Origin: Sinorhizobium terangae
Lineage (GTDB): Bacteria > Pseudomonadota > Alphaproteobacteria > Rhizobiales > Rhizobiaceae
Reading direction: 5' to 3'
Length of the DNA: 64,000 nt
NCBI RefSeq assembly: GCF_029714365.1
Contig: NZ_CP121659.1
Span: forward strand, 3,185,001-3,249,000
Below, in pieces: positions 46,625-55,681 of the stretch. Each line of letters opens with the position of its first letter. Position 1 is the stretch's first letter. A model generated the notes under the pieces. That model was not told the DNA's origin and ran no database searches. It saw only the letters and a list, made by a program, of their open reading frames with translations. A program made the translations under genes and the position numbers.

Positions 46625-46647
46625 ATCGATAGGAAAAATCTATCGAT
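46625..46647. promoter_or_regulatory. OxyR/LysR-type palindrome upstream of the fds operon
   Basis: ATCGATAG and CTATCGAT are exact inverted arms separated by GAAAAAT. The inner part GATAG-N7-CTATC has the geometry of the OxyR half-site pair and contains the T-N11-A feature of LysR-type sites. It lies 160 bases before the fdsG GTG and 59 bases beyond the LysR gene stop, so it most likely serves the fds operon. Confidence 0.6.
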
Positions 46648-46705
46648 GCAGGATAAGACGAGACGCAATGCGGCCTTTGCATCAACTTATTGAAATTGAT
46701 CGCGT

Positions 46706-47620
46706 TCAGGCTCGGTGAACGTGTTCCAGGGCCTCGTTGCGCTCGCCCAGGATGCGGGCTTCATGCAGGAGCGCGGAGACTAGCGGCGTGAAGGGCTCGC
46801 GGTAGGTGGCGACCAAGCCGACCGTGTGATGGACATCCGGATCGATGATCGGGATCATCCGGATATCCTCGTGAAAACCGAATGATTTCGCGACGTTGAA
46901 GGGCATGATGCTCGCCCACCGGCCGGTGCGGACGTGAGAGAAAAGCACAATCATCGAATTCGATTCGAGTGTCGGCCTGGGGACCGCGCCGGCTTCTGCA
47001 AAATGCTGATTGATGATACGGCGGTTCTGCATGTCGGCCGTCAATAGACAAAGCCGAACGTTGCTGACTTCCTTCCAGGTCACGCTTTTGCGATCCGATA
47101 GCGGCGTGCCGGAAGCGGTAACCAGATGATATTGCTCGATTTGCAGCGGCACGGTGGTCACGCGGCCGAGCGGCTCGTTCTCCAGATAGGTCAAGCCCGC
47201 GTCGATCTCGAGGTTTTCCAGAAGCGTCAGGATCTGCAGCGACGTCGTCGAAAGCACCGAAAACGTCACATCCGGATGCTTTTCCTGGAACGGCGCGGTG
47301 ATCATCGGCACCATGGCAAGCGTCGTCGGGATCGCGGCCAGCCGGATATGCCCGGACAGACCTTTGCGTGCCGCGCGCATCTCCTCGCGCATGGTACGGG
47401 TGTCGCTGACGATTCGCCGCGCCCATTCGAGCACCCGCTGGCCCTCGGGCGTCAGACCCTGGTAACGCGATCCGCGATTGACGAGCATGACGCCAAGCTG
47501 GTCTTCGAGCTGGCGGATCGCCGCCGAAAGCGTCGGCTGCGTGACACCGCACTCCTCCGCCGCCCGGCCGAAATGCCGTTGGCGGGCAAGTGCGAGAAAG
47601 AACTCCAGCTTATCGATCAT
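46706..47620 (-). CDS. LysR-family regulator next to the formate dehydrogenase operon
   Basis: A 304-aa LysR-type protein. The helix-turn-helix is at residues 1-60 (MIDKLEFFLALARQRHFGRAAEECGVTQPTLSAAIRQLEDQLG), and a periplasmic-binding-like effector domain follows from about residue 90. It lies upstream of and on the same strand as fdsGBA-fdhD-fdsD, with 165-240 bases between, depending on the fdsG start. A neighbouring LysR gene commonly controls fds operons in other proteobacteria, so I infer that formate, or a related signal, is its effector. The effector domain contains one Cys (RLCLLTADM) but not the OxyR cysteine pair. Confidence 0.9.
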   Translation of the reverse strand: MIDKLEFFLALARQRHFGRAAEECGVTQPTLSAAIRQLEDQLGVMLVNRGSRYQGLTPEGQRVLEWARRIVSDTRTMREEMRAARKGLSGHIRLAAIPTTLAMVPMITAPFQEKHPDVTFSVLSTTSLQILTLLENLEIDAGLTYLENEPLGRVTTVPLQIEQYHLVTASGTPLSDRKSVTWKEVSNVRLCLLTADMQNRRIINQHFAEAGAVPRPTLESNSMIVLFSHVRTGRWASIMPFNVAKSFGFHEDIRMIPIIDPDVHHTVGLVATYREPFTPLVSALLHEARILGERNEALEHVHRA

Positions 47621-47652
47621 TCCTGGCCTTTAGGTCGCGATGATTTGACCTT

Positions 47653-47743
47653 CCCCTCACCCCTAACCCTCTCCCCGCGGCCCCCGTGTCGCTTGTCCCT
47701 TCGCCCCGCTCGCGGAGAGAAGGTGCCGGCAGGCGGATGAGGG
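47653..47743. repeat. RIME-like palindromic element, second copy
   Basis: It opens with CCCCTCACCCCTAACCCTCTC and ends with GGTGCCGGCAGGCGGATGAGGG. It is the same type as the element at 11061-11225 in inverted orientation but shorter in the middle. It lies between the LysR gene and the SDR gene. Confidence 0.65.
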
Positions 47744-47764
47744 CAGCTAGACAGCGGATTCCGC

Positions 47765-48535
47765 TCAAGCAATGAGCTGCCCGCCGTTCACCTCCAGCAC
47801 CTGGCCGGTGATATAGCCCGAAAGCGCATGGGACGCGAGAAAGAGATAGGCTGGCGCACAATCCTCGGCTGAGCCGAGCCGGCCGAGCGGGATCGTCTTG
47901 CGCGTTGCCTCGAGTTTCTCCGGCGACGAATAGCGTTCATGGAAATCGGTGGCGATCGTTCCCGGCGAGACGCAATTGACGCGGATGCCCTCCGGCGCCA
48001 GTTCGCGCGCCAGTGCCTTCGAATAGGTCGCGACGAAAGCCTTGGTGGCAGAGTAGATCGACGAGCCGGCGCTGCCGCCGGTCGAGGCGGAGATCGATAC
48101 CGTGTTGACGATCGCAGGATGGGTGCCCCTGCGCAGCAGCGGCAACATCGCCCGCGTCATCTCGACGACCGACGTCTGGTTGAGCTGCACGACGGTGCGA
48201 TAGTCTTCGTCGGTCAGGTCGGCTGCCGGGAAGCGCCCGACCATCGTGCCGGCATTGTTGATGAGGACATCGACCCTGTCGAAGCGCTCCCGGACGGCAT
48301 CCGCCAGAGTTTCGACGCCGCCAGCGACGAGAAAATCGGCGGCGCAAAGAAACGCCCTGCCCTCGGTTGCGGCCAACTCGAGAAAATCGTGCCGTTCGCG
48401 GGCGACCGTCCTGCCCATGTGGACAAGGACATGCGCGCCACAATCGAGAAACTGTCGCGCAACCTCCAGCCCGATACCCCGGCCACCGCCGGTCACCACC
48501 ACGTTCATGCCCTTGAACAAGGCCGGATGAAACAT
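47765..48535 (-). CDS. Short-chain dehydrogenase/reductase (SDR)
   Basis: A 256-aa classical SDR. The cofactor motif is TGGGRGIG at residues 15-22, NNAG at 93-96, and the catalytic Tyr161 and Lys165 lie in YSATK, with Ser149 before them. The C-terminal ASHALSGYITGQVLEVNGGQLIA is typical of sugar and ketoacyl reductases. No strongly acidic residue follows the glycine motif at the NAD position, so cofactor choice is open. It is divergent from glpR and separated by a RIME-like repeat from the LysR gene. The substrate is unknown. Confidence 0.88.
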   Translation of the reverse strand: MFHPALFKGMNVVVTGGGRGIGLEVARQFLDCGAHVLVHMGRTVARERHDFLELAATEGRAFLCAADFLVAGGVETLADAVRERFDRVDVLINNAGTMVGRFPAADLTDEDYRTVVQLNQTSVVEMTRAMLPLLRRGTHPAIVNTVSISASTGGSAGSSIYSATKAFVATYSKALARELAPEGIRVNCVSPGTIATDFHERYSSPEKLEATRKTIPLGRLGSAEDCAPAYLFLASHALSGYITGQVLEVNGGQLIA

Positions 48536-48659
48536 GCCCTTCCCCCCTCTGACCCTATATCCCAGTCCGGATCACACGTGCCGATCAACAGCCATAAATT
48601 GAAGCAGAACGCGGGAGAAAGAGCGCCACAATCTCTTCTCCTGGCCTGACAGACCGACA

Positions 48660-48699
48660 GGCTCGCCCATCCATTGCCGGATTGCAACATGGGCGAGCC
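48660..48699. other. Hairpin in the glpR-SDR intergenic region
   Basis: GGCTCGCCCAT (48660-48670) and ATGGGCGAGCC (48689-48699) are exact 11-base inverted arms with an 18-base loop. No T-run follows on either strand, so it is not a normal terminator. It lies between the divergent start codons of the SDR gene and glpR and may be part of either leader. Confidence 0.5.
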
Positions 48700-48756
48700 A
48701 GCGGTTGCCGCGAAACCGGCATCATGCAAGAACGCCGACTTCTGAAATTGCATGGC

Positions 48757-48789
48757 TTTCGTTTTTGCATATTATGAAAAAAAACGAAA
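48757..48789. promoter_or_regulatory. Candidate GlpR operator at glpR
   Basis: TTTCGTTTTT (48757-48766) and AAAAACGAAA (48780-48789) are inverted half-sites separated by 13 bases, just before the glpR start at 48804. The same TTCG element recurs three times at the glpD promoter, which supports autoregulation by the DeoR-type GlpR. Confidence 0.55.
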
Positions 48790-48803
48790 ACTGGGGAGCC
48801 GGA

Positions 48804-49568
48804 ATGTATCTCAGCGGGCGGCAGGCAGAAATTCTGGAACTGGCAAAAACAGAGGGGCGCGTGCTTGTCGAGGAGCTTGCCCAGCGCTTTTCAGTGACGC
48901 CGCAAACGATCCGCAAGGATCTCAACGATCTCTGCGACGCAAGGGTGCTTAACCGCATCCACGGTGGCGCCATCTTCCCGAGCGGCAAGGAAAACGTCAA
49001 ATATGACGCACGCCGCCAGATCGCCGCGACCGAGAAGCAGGCGATCGGCCGCGCCGCCGCCGCGCTTATCCCTGACAACGCCTCGCTGTTCATCAATATC
49101 GGCACCACCACCGAAGCGGTGGGAGAAGCGCTGCTCGACCACAAGGAATTGATGGTCATCACCAACAACATCAATGTTGCCAACAGGTTGCGCGTATTCC
49201 CGTCGATCGAGGTGGTGATTGCGGGCGGTGTCGTGCGTGGCTCAGACGGCGGCATCGTCGGCGAGGCCGCCGTCGACTTCATCAAGCAGTTCAAGGTGGA
49301 CTTTGCCGTCATCGGAGCCTCGGCGATCGACCACGACGGCGCACTTCTCGATTTCGATTACCGGGAAGTGAAAGTCGCCCAGGCGATCATCGCCAATGCG
49401 CGGCACGTCATTCTCGTTTCGGACTCCACGAAATTCGAACGAACCGCACCGGTCAGGATCGGCCACATCTCCCAGGTCCAGACTTTTATCACCGACCGCT
49501 GCATCATTGAAAATGTTCGGAAAATATGCGCGGAACAGGACGTTCGGCTGGTCGAGACCGATGCCTGA
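48804..49568 (+). CDS. glpR: DeoR-family glycerol regulon repressor GlpR
   Basis: A 254-aa DeoR-type repressor. The start at 48804 (MYLSGRQAEILELAKTEGRVLVEELAQRFSVTPQTIRKDLNDLC) has GGGGAG upstream and gives the standard N-terminal helix-turn-helix. The C-terminal sugar-phosphate sensing domain contains INIGTTTEAVGEALLDH, VVIAGGVVRGSDGGIVGEAAVDFI and DFAVIGASAIDHDGALLDFDYREV. It should be released from DNA by glycerol 3-phosphate. It is followed by glpD and the glycerol ABC transporter, and TTCG-type sites lie before both glpR and glpD. Confidence 0.92.
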   Translation: MYLSGRQAEILELAKTEGRVLVEELAQRFSVTPQTIRKDLNDLCDARVLNRIHGGAIFPSGKENVKYDARRQIAATEKQAIGRAAAALIPDNASLFINIGTTTEAVGEALLDHKELMVITNNINVANRLRVFPSIEVVIAGGVVRGSDGGIVGEAAVDFIKQFKVDFAVIGASAIDHDGALLDFDYREVKVAQAIIANARHVILVSDSTKFERTAPVRIGHISQVQTFITDRCIIENVRKICAEQDVRLVETDA

Positions 49569-49605
49569 CTCGGACCGCTTTGCGGGGCCCGGCTTCGCGG
49601 AAACA

Positions 49606-49638
49606 TTCGTTTGACATTCGATATATTTTCGTTTTAAC
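49606..49638 (+). promoter_or_regulatory. glpD promoter with phased TTCG repeats
   Basis: TTCG occurs at 49606, 49617 and 49628, exactly 11 bases apart, each followed by T or A-rich sequence. A -35 TTGACA (49611-49616) and a -10 TTTAAC (49633-49638), spaced 16 bases apart, are interleaved with them. A repressor bound to these repeats would cover the promoter; GlpR is the obvious candidate. Confidence 0.6.
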
Positions 49639-49697
49639 TGATTTCACTTTCGCAGCCGCATCAATTTGTGCATTGCGAAATGCGGAGGGGAAATACA

Positions 49698-51215
49698 GTG
49701 CCAGAGCAGACGATCTTCGACGTCTTCGTAATAGGCGGCGGCATCAACGGATGCGGCATTGCACGCGATGCGGTCGGTCGGGGTTATACCGTCGCACTGG
49801 CCGAAATGAAGGATTTCGCTTCCGGCACATCGTCCGGCTCCACCAAGCTTATTCACGGCGGTCTGCGCTATCTCGAATATTATGAGCTCCGCCTCGTCCG
49901 CGAGGCGCTGATGGAGCGCGAGATACTGTGGGCGATGGCACCGCATGTCATCTGGCCGATGCGCTTCGTGCTGCCCTTCCATAAAGGCGGGCTACGCCCC
50001 GCCTGGCTCATCCGCCTCGGCCTGTTTCTCTATGATCATATCGGCGGTCGCAAGCTGCTGCCCCCGACCCGGACGCTGGACATGACCCGCGACCCGGCGG
50101 GACTGCCGCTGAAGCGGCTTTTCACCAAGGCATTCGAATATTCCGATGGCTGGGTCAACGATGCGCGGCTGGTGGTGCTGAACGCGCGCGACGCCGCCGA
50201 TCGCGGGGCGCGGGTCATGCCGCGCACCCGAGTCGTCTCGGCGCGCCGCAACGACGGACACTGGACTATCGAAACGGAAAACATGGTGACCGGCGCGCGC
50301 GCAACCCTGCGTGCCCGCATGCTCGTCAATGCCACCGGTCCCTGGGTGGATCGCGTGCTCGCCGACACGATCGGCAAGAACGACGTGCACAATGTGCGCC
50401 TCGTCCAGGGCAGCCATATCGTCGTGAACAAGAAGTTCGACGATCCGCGCGCCTATTTCTTCCAGAACCCGGACGGGCGGATCATCTTCGCCATTCCCTA
50501 CGAGAACGATTTCACCCTGATCGGCACGACCGACCACGATTTCGACGGCAACCCCGCGGAGGCGCGCATCAGCGACGCCGAGATCGACTATCTCTGCAAG
50601 GCGGCGAGCGAATACTTCACCGATCCGGTAACGCGCGACGACATCGTCTGGACCTATTCGGCGGTGCGCCCGCTGTTCGACGACGGCGCCAGCAAGGCGC
50701 AGGAGGCGACCCGCGATTACGTGCTGCGCCTCGAGGGTGAGAACGGCCAGGCGCCGCTCTTGAACATTTTCGGCGGCAAGCTCACGACCTATCGGCGGCT
50801 GAGTGAGTCTGCACTCGAAAAAATTGGCGAGGCAATCGGAGTCAAGGGCCGGAAATGGACCGCCGGATCGAACCTGCCGGGCGGCGATTTTCCCGCTACC
50901 GGCTACGACGCCGAGGTCGCCAGCCTCAAGGCGCGCTACCCTTTTCTCGCCAGTTCACACGCGCGCCGCCTCGTGCGGCTCTACGGCACGCGGGCGGCCC
51001 GGCTTCTCGGAAAGGCGGCGAGCGAGACCGATCTCGGAAGGCGTTTCGGAGCAGACCTCTACGAAACCGAAGTCAATTGGCTGATCGAGCAGGAATGGGC
51101 GCGGTGCGCGGAGGACGTGCTGTGGCGCCGGACGAAACTGGGATTGAAGCTCTCGCCGGCCGAAGCCGCGGAGCTGGAGGAATATATGCAGGGCGCGGCC
51201 AACGCTGCCGCCTAG
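49698..51215 (+). CDS. glpD: Aerobic glycerol-3-phosphate dehydrogenase
   Basis: A 505-aa FAD enzyme at the inner membrane that oxidises glycerol 3-phosphate to dihydroxyacetone phosphate and feeds the quinone pool. The start is GTG at 49698, preceded by GGAGGGG; the longer frame from 49668 is less likely. The FAD motif is FVIGGGINGCGIARDAVGRG (about residues 9-28), followed by TSSGSTKLIHGGLRYLEYYE, and the C-terminal cap contains LYGTRAARLLGKA. First gene after glpR and upstream of the transporter genes, 89 bases away. Confidence 0.95.
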   Translation: MPEQTIFDVFVIGGGINGCGIARDAVGRGYTVALAEMKDFASGTSSGSTKLIHGGLRYLEYYELRLVREALMEREILWAMAPHVIWPMRFVLPFHKGGLRPAWLIRLGLFLYDHIGGRKLLPPTRTLDMTRDPAGLPLKRLFTKAFEYSDGWVNDARLVVLNARDAADRGARVMPRTRVVSARRNDGHWTIETENMVTGARATLRARMLVNATGPWVDRVLADTIGKNDVHNVRLVQGSHIVVNKKFDDPRAYFFQNPDGRIIFAIPYENDFTLIGTTDHDFDGNPAEARISDAEIDYLCKAASEYFTDPVTRDDIVWTYSAVRPLFDDGASKAQEATRDYVLRLEGENGQAPLLNIFGGKLTTYRRLSESALEKIGEAIGVKGRKWTAGSNLPGGDFPATGYDAEVASLKARYPFLASSHARRLVRLYGTRAARLLGKAASETDLGRRFGADLYETEVNWLIEQEWARCAEDVLWRRTKLGLKLSPAEAAELEEYMQGAANAAA

Positions 51216-51304
51216 GCACGGTACGCAGGCGGAAAACCAAAATCCCGCTCCGAGACCGTGCAATTTGAGACTGCCGATGGCTGGGTGGAACACCGGAGAA
51301 TTCG

Positions 51305-52375
51305 ATGCTTGAAATGAAGAACATATCCAAGGTCGTGGGCGGGGAGACCCATATCCACCCGACCGACCTTGTGCTGGAGAGGGGGTCGCTCAATGTGCTG
51401 CTCGGCCCCACGCTCTCCGGCAAGACGTCGCTGATGCGGCTGATGGCCGGTCTCGACAAGCCCGCCTCCGGTTCGCTTCGCTTTGATGGCGCCGACGTCA
51501 CCGGCCTGCCGGTGCAGCAGCGCTCTGTCGCCATGGTCTACCAGCAGTTCATCAATTATCCGGCGATGACGGTGTACGACAACATCGCCTCGCCAATGCG
51601 CATCAAGGGCGCCGATAGCGCAACTGTCGATCGGGACGTGCGCAAGGCGGCCGAGCTCCTGAAGCTCACCCCCTATCTCGACCGCACACCCTTGAACCTT
51701 TCCGGCGGCCAGCAGCAGCGCACCGCGCTTGCACGAGCGATCGTCAAGAACGCCGACCTGGTGCTGCTCGACGAACCGCTGGCCAATCTCGACTACAAGC
51801 TGCGCGAGGAACTGCGCGAGGAATTGCCGAAGATTTTCGCCGCCTCCGGTGCGATCTTCGTCTATGCAACGACCGAGCCGTCCGAGGCCTTGCTGCTCGG
51901 CGGCAATACCGCCACCTTGAGCGAGGGCCGCATCACCCAGTTCGGCCGCACGATCGACGTTTATCGCCGCCCGATCGACATCGTCACCGCGCGCACTTTC
52001 GCCGATCCGCCGCTGAACACGATCGAGCTCGTGAAGACGGGAGCGGATTTCACGCTCGATGGAAAGCCCGTGCTTACCGTCCCGGCCCATCTTTCGGCCG
52101 TTCCGGACGGGCCCTGCACGGTCGCCTTCCAGCCGCACCACCTTTCTTTCGATCCGCCGAACGGCAGCGGCAATGCGCTTACCGTCAAGACGGCGATCTC
52201 TGAAATCGCCGGCTCGGAGAGCTTCATTCACGTCGGCTTCGCCGGCGCGCGCTGGGTCATGCTCGCGCCCGGCATTCACGACATCGAACCGGACGCGGTT
52301 CTTCAGGTCTTTGTCGATACACGCCACCTGATGGCCTTCGGGCCGGACGGTCGCGCGATCGGCGGAACGGCCTGA
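51305..52375 (+). CDS. glpS: Glycerol ABC transporter ATP-binding protein GlpS
   Basis: A 356-aa CUT1-type ATPase. Walker A is unusual (GPTLSGKTS, residues 34-42), the signature is canonical (LSGGQQQ, 132-138) and Walker B is LVLLDEPLANLD. The switch histidine expected in VTHDQxEA is replaced: the sequence reads YATTEPSEA, with Thr190 at the His position. A regulatory C-terminal domain like that of MalK follows from about residue 240. It pairs with GlpT, whose defects are complementary, so the dimer probably has one active site. The gene is 89 bases downstream of glpD. Confidence 0.92.
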   Translation: MLEMKNISKVVGGETHIHPTDLVLERGSLNVLLGPTLSGKTSLMRLMAGLDKPASGSLRFDGADVTGLPVQQRSVAMVYQQFINYPAMTVYDNIASPMRIKGADSATVDRDVRKAAELLKLTPYLDRTPLNLSGGQQQRTALARAIVKNADLVLLDEPLANLDYKLREELREELPKIFAASGAIFVYATTEPSEALLLGGNTATLSEGRITQFGRTIDVYRRPIDIVTARTFADPPLNTIELVKTGADFTLDGKPVLTVPAHLSAVPDGPCTVAFQPHHLSFDPPNGSGNALTVKTAISEIAGSESFIHVGFAGARWVMLAPGIHDIEPDAVLQVFVDTRHLMAFGPDGRAIGGTA

Positions 52376-52395
52376 GGCGGCGCTGGGAGGAGAAC

Positions 52396-53466
52396 ATGGC
52401 CAGAATCAACCTTGAACATATCCGCCACGCCTACGGCGCAAAGCCGAAGTCGGAGGCGGACTACGCGCTGAGGGAAGTGCATCACGAGTGGAACGACGGC
52501 GGCGCCTATGCGCTGCTCGGTCCTTCCGGGTGCGGCAAGACCACGCTTCTCAACATCATTTCCGGCCTCATTAATCCGTCCGAGGGACGCATCCTTTTCG
52601 ACGGTCACGATGTCACGCATCTCTCCACCCAGGAACGCAACATCGCCCAGGTGTTCCAATTCCCGGTGATCTACGACACGATGACCGTTTACGACAATCT
52701 CGCCTTCCCGCTGCGCAACCGGCATGTGCCGGAGGCGGAGGTCGACCGGCGCGTCAAGGAGATCATCGAGATGACCGGCCTTGGCGGCTGGGCGATGAAG
52801 ACGGCCCGGAGATTGACCGCCGACCAGAAGCAGAAGATCTCGCTTGGCCGCGGCCTCGTCCGCTCGGACGTCAGCGCCATCCTCTTCGACGAACCGCTGA
52901 CCGTGATCGACCCGGAAATGAAATGGGTGCTGCGCTCGCAGATCAAGCGGCTGCACAGGCAGTTCGGCTTCACCATGGTCTATGTGACGCATGACCAGAC
53001 CGAGGCGCTGACCTTCGCCGACAAGGTTGTCGTCATGTATGACGGCCAGATCGTCCAGATCGGCACGCCGGCCGAGCTTTTCGAACGGCCGCGCCATACC
53101 TTCGTCGGCTATTTCATCGGCTCGCCGGGCATGAATGTGCTGCCGGCGACGATCGAAGGCAGCAAGGCCGCGATCGGCGGCGAGAGCATCCCGCTCAATT
53201 TCCTGCCGAAAATCCAGTCCGGGGCCAAGACCGAACTCGGCATTCGCCCGGAGTTCATCGTGCTTGGGCGCGAAGGCATGCCGGTCTCGATCACCAAGGT
53301 GGAGGATATCGGACGCCGCAAGATCGTCCGCGCCCGCTTTGCCGACCGGACGATCTCGATCGTCGTCGACGAGGACGGCGAGATCCCCGCCGAGCCGCGC
53401 GTCACCTTCGATCCGAAGGCAATCAATATCTACGCCGATTCCTGGCGCGTCGGTGAGGAGGTTTGA
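52396..53466 (+). CDS. glpT: Glycerol ABC transporter ATP-binding protein GlpT
   Basis: A 356-aa CUT1-type ATPase with a normal Walker A (GPSGCGKTT, residues 42-50), Walker B (ILFDEPLTVID) and switch His199 in YVTHDQTEAL. The signature motif LSGGQ is absent; at that position the sequence is LTADQKQ (140-146). It is thus the partner of GlpS, which keeps the signature but lacks the switch His. The name follows the rhizobial glpSTPQUV system, not the E. coli glycerol-3-phosphate antiporter of the same name. It follows glpS by 20 bases with a GGGAGG ribosome site. Confidence 0.92.
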   Translation: MARINLEHIRHAYGAKPKSEADYALREVHHEWNDGGAYALLGPSGCGKTTLLNIISGLINPSEGRILFDGHDVTHLSTQERNIAQVFQFPVIYDTMTVYDNLAFPLRNRHVPEAEVDRRVKEIIEMTGLGGWAMKTARRLTADQKQKISLGRGLVRSDVSAILFDEPLTVIDPEMKWVLRSQIKRLHRQFGFTMVYVTHDQTEALTFADKVVVMYDGQIVQIGTPAELFERPRHTFVGYFIGSPGMNVLPATIEGSKAAIGGESIPLNFLPKIQSGAKTELGIRPEFIVLGREGMPVSITKVEDIGRRKIVRARFADRTISIVVDEDGEIPAEPRVTFDPKAINIYADSWRVGEEV

Positions 53467-53469
53467 GCC

Positions 53470-54336
53470 ATGGAAAAAACCTGGAACAACAAGGCCTGGT
53501 TCATGGTCCTGCCGGTGTTGGTGCTCGTCGCCTTCTCCGCCGTGGTCCCGCTGATGACCGTCGTCAACTATTCGGTGCAGGACACCTTCGGCAACAACGA
53601 GTTTTTCTGGGCCGGCACCGACTGGTTCGTGGATACACTCGAATCCGACCGCTTCTGGGACGCGCTCACCCGCAACCTGATCTTCTCGGCGATCATCCTA
53701 ACGATCCAGATTCCGCTCGGCATCGTGATCGCACTCAACATGCCGAAGAAGGGCATCGGCGTTCCGATCTGCCTGGTGCTGATGGCACTGCCGCTGCTCA
53801 TTCCGTGGAACGTCGTCGGCACCATATGGCAGGTCTTCGGCCGCGTCGACATCGGCCTCCTCGGACGCACGCTCGCCTCGCTCGGCATCAACTACAACTA
53901 TGTGCAGAATCCGATCGATGCGTGGGTGACGCTGATCGTCATGGACGTCTGGCACTGGACGAGCCTCGTCGTGCTCCTGTGCTATGCCGGCCTCGTCTCG
54001 ATCCCGGACGCTTACTACCAGGCGGCCAAGATCGACGGCGCCTCGCGCTGGTCCGTCTTCCGTTACATCCAGCTTCCGAAGATGAAGCGCGTGCTCCTGA
54101 TCGCCTTCCTGCTGCGCTTCATGGACAGTTTCATGATCTATACGGAACCCTTCGTCGTGACCGGCGGTGGACCGGGCAATTCGACGACCTTCCTGTCGAT
54201 CGATCTCGTCAAGATGGCGATCGGCCAGTTCGATCTCGGCCCGGCCGCAGCCCTCTCGATCATCTACTTCCTCATCATCCTGCTTCTGTCGTGGATCTTC
54301 TACACGGTGATGACCACGAGCGAGGCTCAAGGCTGA
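53470..54336 (+). CDS. glpP: Glycerol ABC transporter permease GlpP
   Basis: A 288-aa inner-membrane permease of the MalF type with six predicted helices. The EAA loop reads YYQAAKIDGASRWSVFRYIQLPKMKR near residue 190. It starts three bases after glpT ends. Together with GlpQ it forms the channel for the ligand delivered by GlpV. Confidence 0.93.
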   Translation: MEKTWNNKAWFMVLPVLVLVAFSAVVPLMTVVNYSVQDTFGNNEFFWAGTDWFVDTLESDRFWDALTRNLIFSAIILTIQIPLGIVIALNMPKKGIGVPICLVLMALPLLIPWNVVGTIWQVFGRVDIGLLGRTLASLGINYNYVQNPIDAWVTLIVMDVWHWTSLVVLLCYAGLVSIPDAYYQAAKIDGASRWSVFRYIQLPKMKRVLLIAFLLRFMDSFMIYTEPFVVTGGGPGNSTTFLSIDLVKMAIGQFDLGPAAALSIIYFLIILLLSWIFYTVMTTSEAQG

Positions 54337-54356
54337 GAAAGGAGGGAGGAGACATT

Positions 54357-55180
<824 letters not shown>

Positions 55181-55181
<1 letters not shown>

Positions 55182-55600
55182 TGGCAACCATCGCCACTCG
55201 CAAGAACCGCTGGCCCGTCGCACTTGTCGCGGTGCTCGTCGTCTATGTCGTAGCTGCGGGCCTGCTTGTTTCCGCCCTGCCGCTCAAGGACGGCGAACGC
55301 GACTGGTTCGCCCCGCTGATCCCCGGCGGGTGGATGGCCTGGTCCTTCCCGACCGCCATGTTCTTTCTGACGATCTTCACGCTGCTTTCGCTGATGGCCG
55401 TCTGGGAATATGCCCGGCCCGGAGGAAATCCGCGCGTCGGCATCCTGCGCTTCGAAACCACCCGCGGCGACCGACTCTTCGTCTCGCTGCTCGGATCCGC
55501 CTTCATTCATCTCGGCTGGCTGGGGCTCGTCGGCACAAACCTCTGGTGGGCGGTCGCGCTCTCGGTGGTCTATGCCATCGGCGTCTTCCGCTACGTCTGA
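55181..55600 (+). CDS. glpU: Small membrane protein GlpU (DUF2160)
   Basis: A 139-aa protein with about three to four hydrophobic helices (VALVAVLVVYVVAAGLLVSAL, WSFPTAMFFLTIFTLLSLMAVW, LFVSLLGSAFIHLGWLGLVGTNLWWAVALSVVYAIGVF). The motif ARPGGNPRVGILRFETTRGDRLF is typical of DUF2160. It lies between the permease and the binding-protein genes of the glycerol system, as in other rhizobia, but has no assigned function. It could stabilise the permease complex or act as an accessory subunit. It overlaps glpQ by one base. Confidence 0.9.
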
Positions 55601-55681
55601 GAAACGCAATGAGGGGCGCGTCGACGGCGCGCTCCTCGAAACTGCAATGAACTGCAATCGCAAAACCCAAGGGAGGAACTT

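Noticed and set aside
53463..54356. The long frame running from 53463 into glpQ as a fused protein
   Set aside because: Its first 298 codons are an out-of-frame shadow of glpP. The real glpQ begins at the ATG at 54357 after a strong ribosome site.
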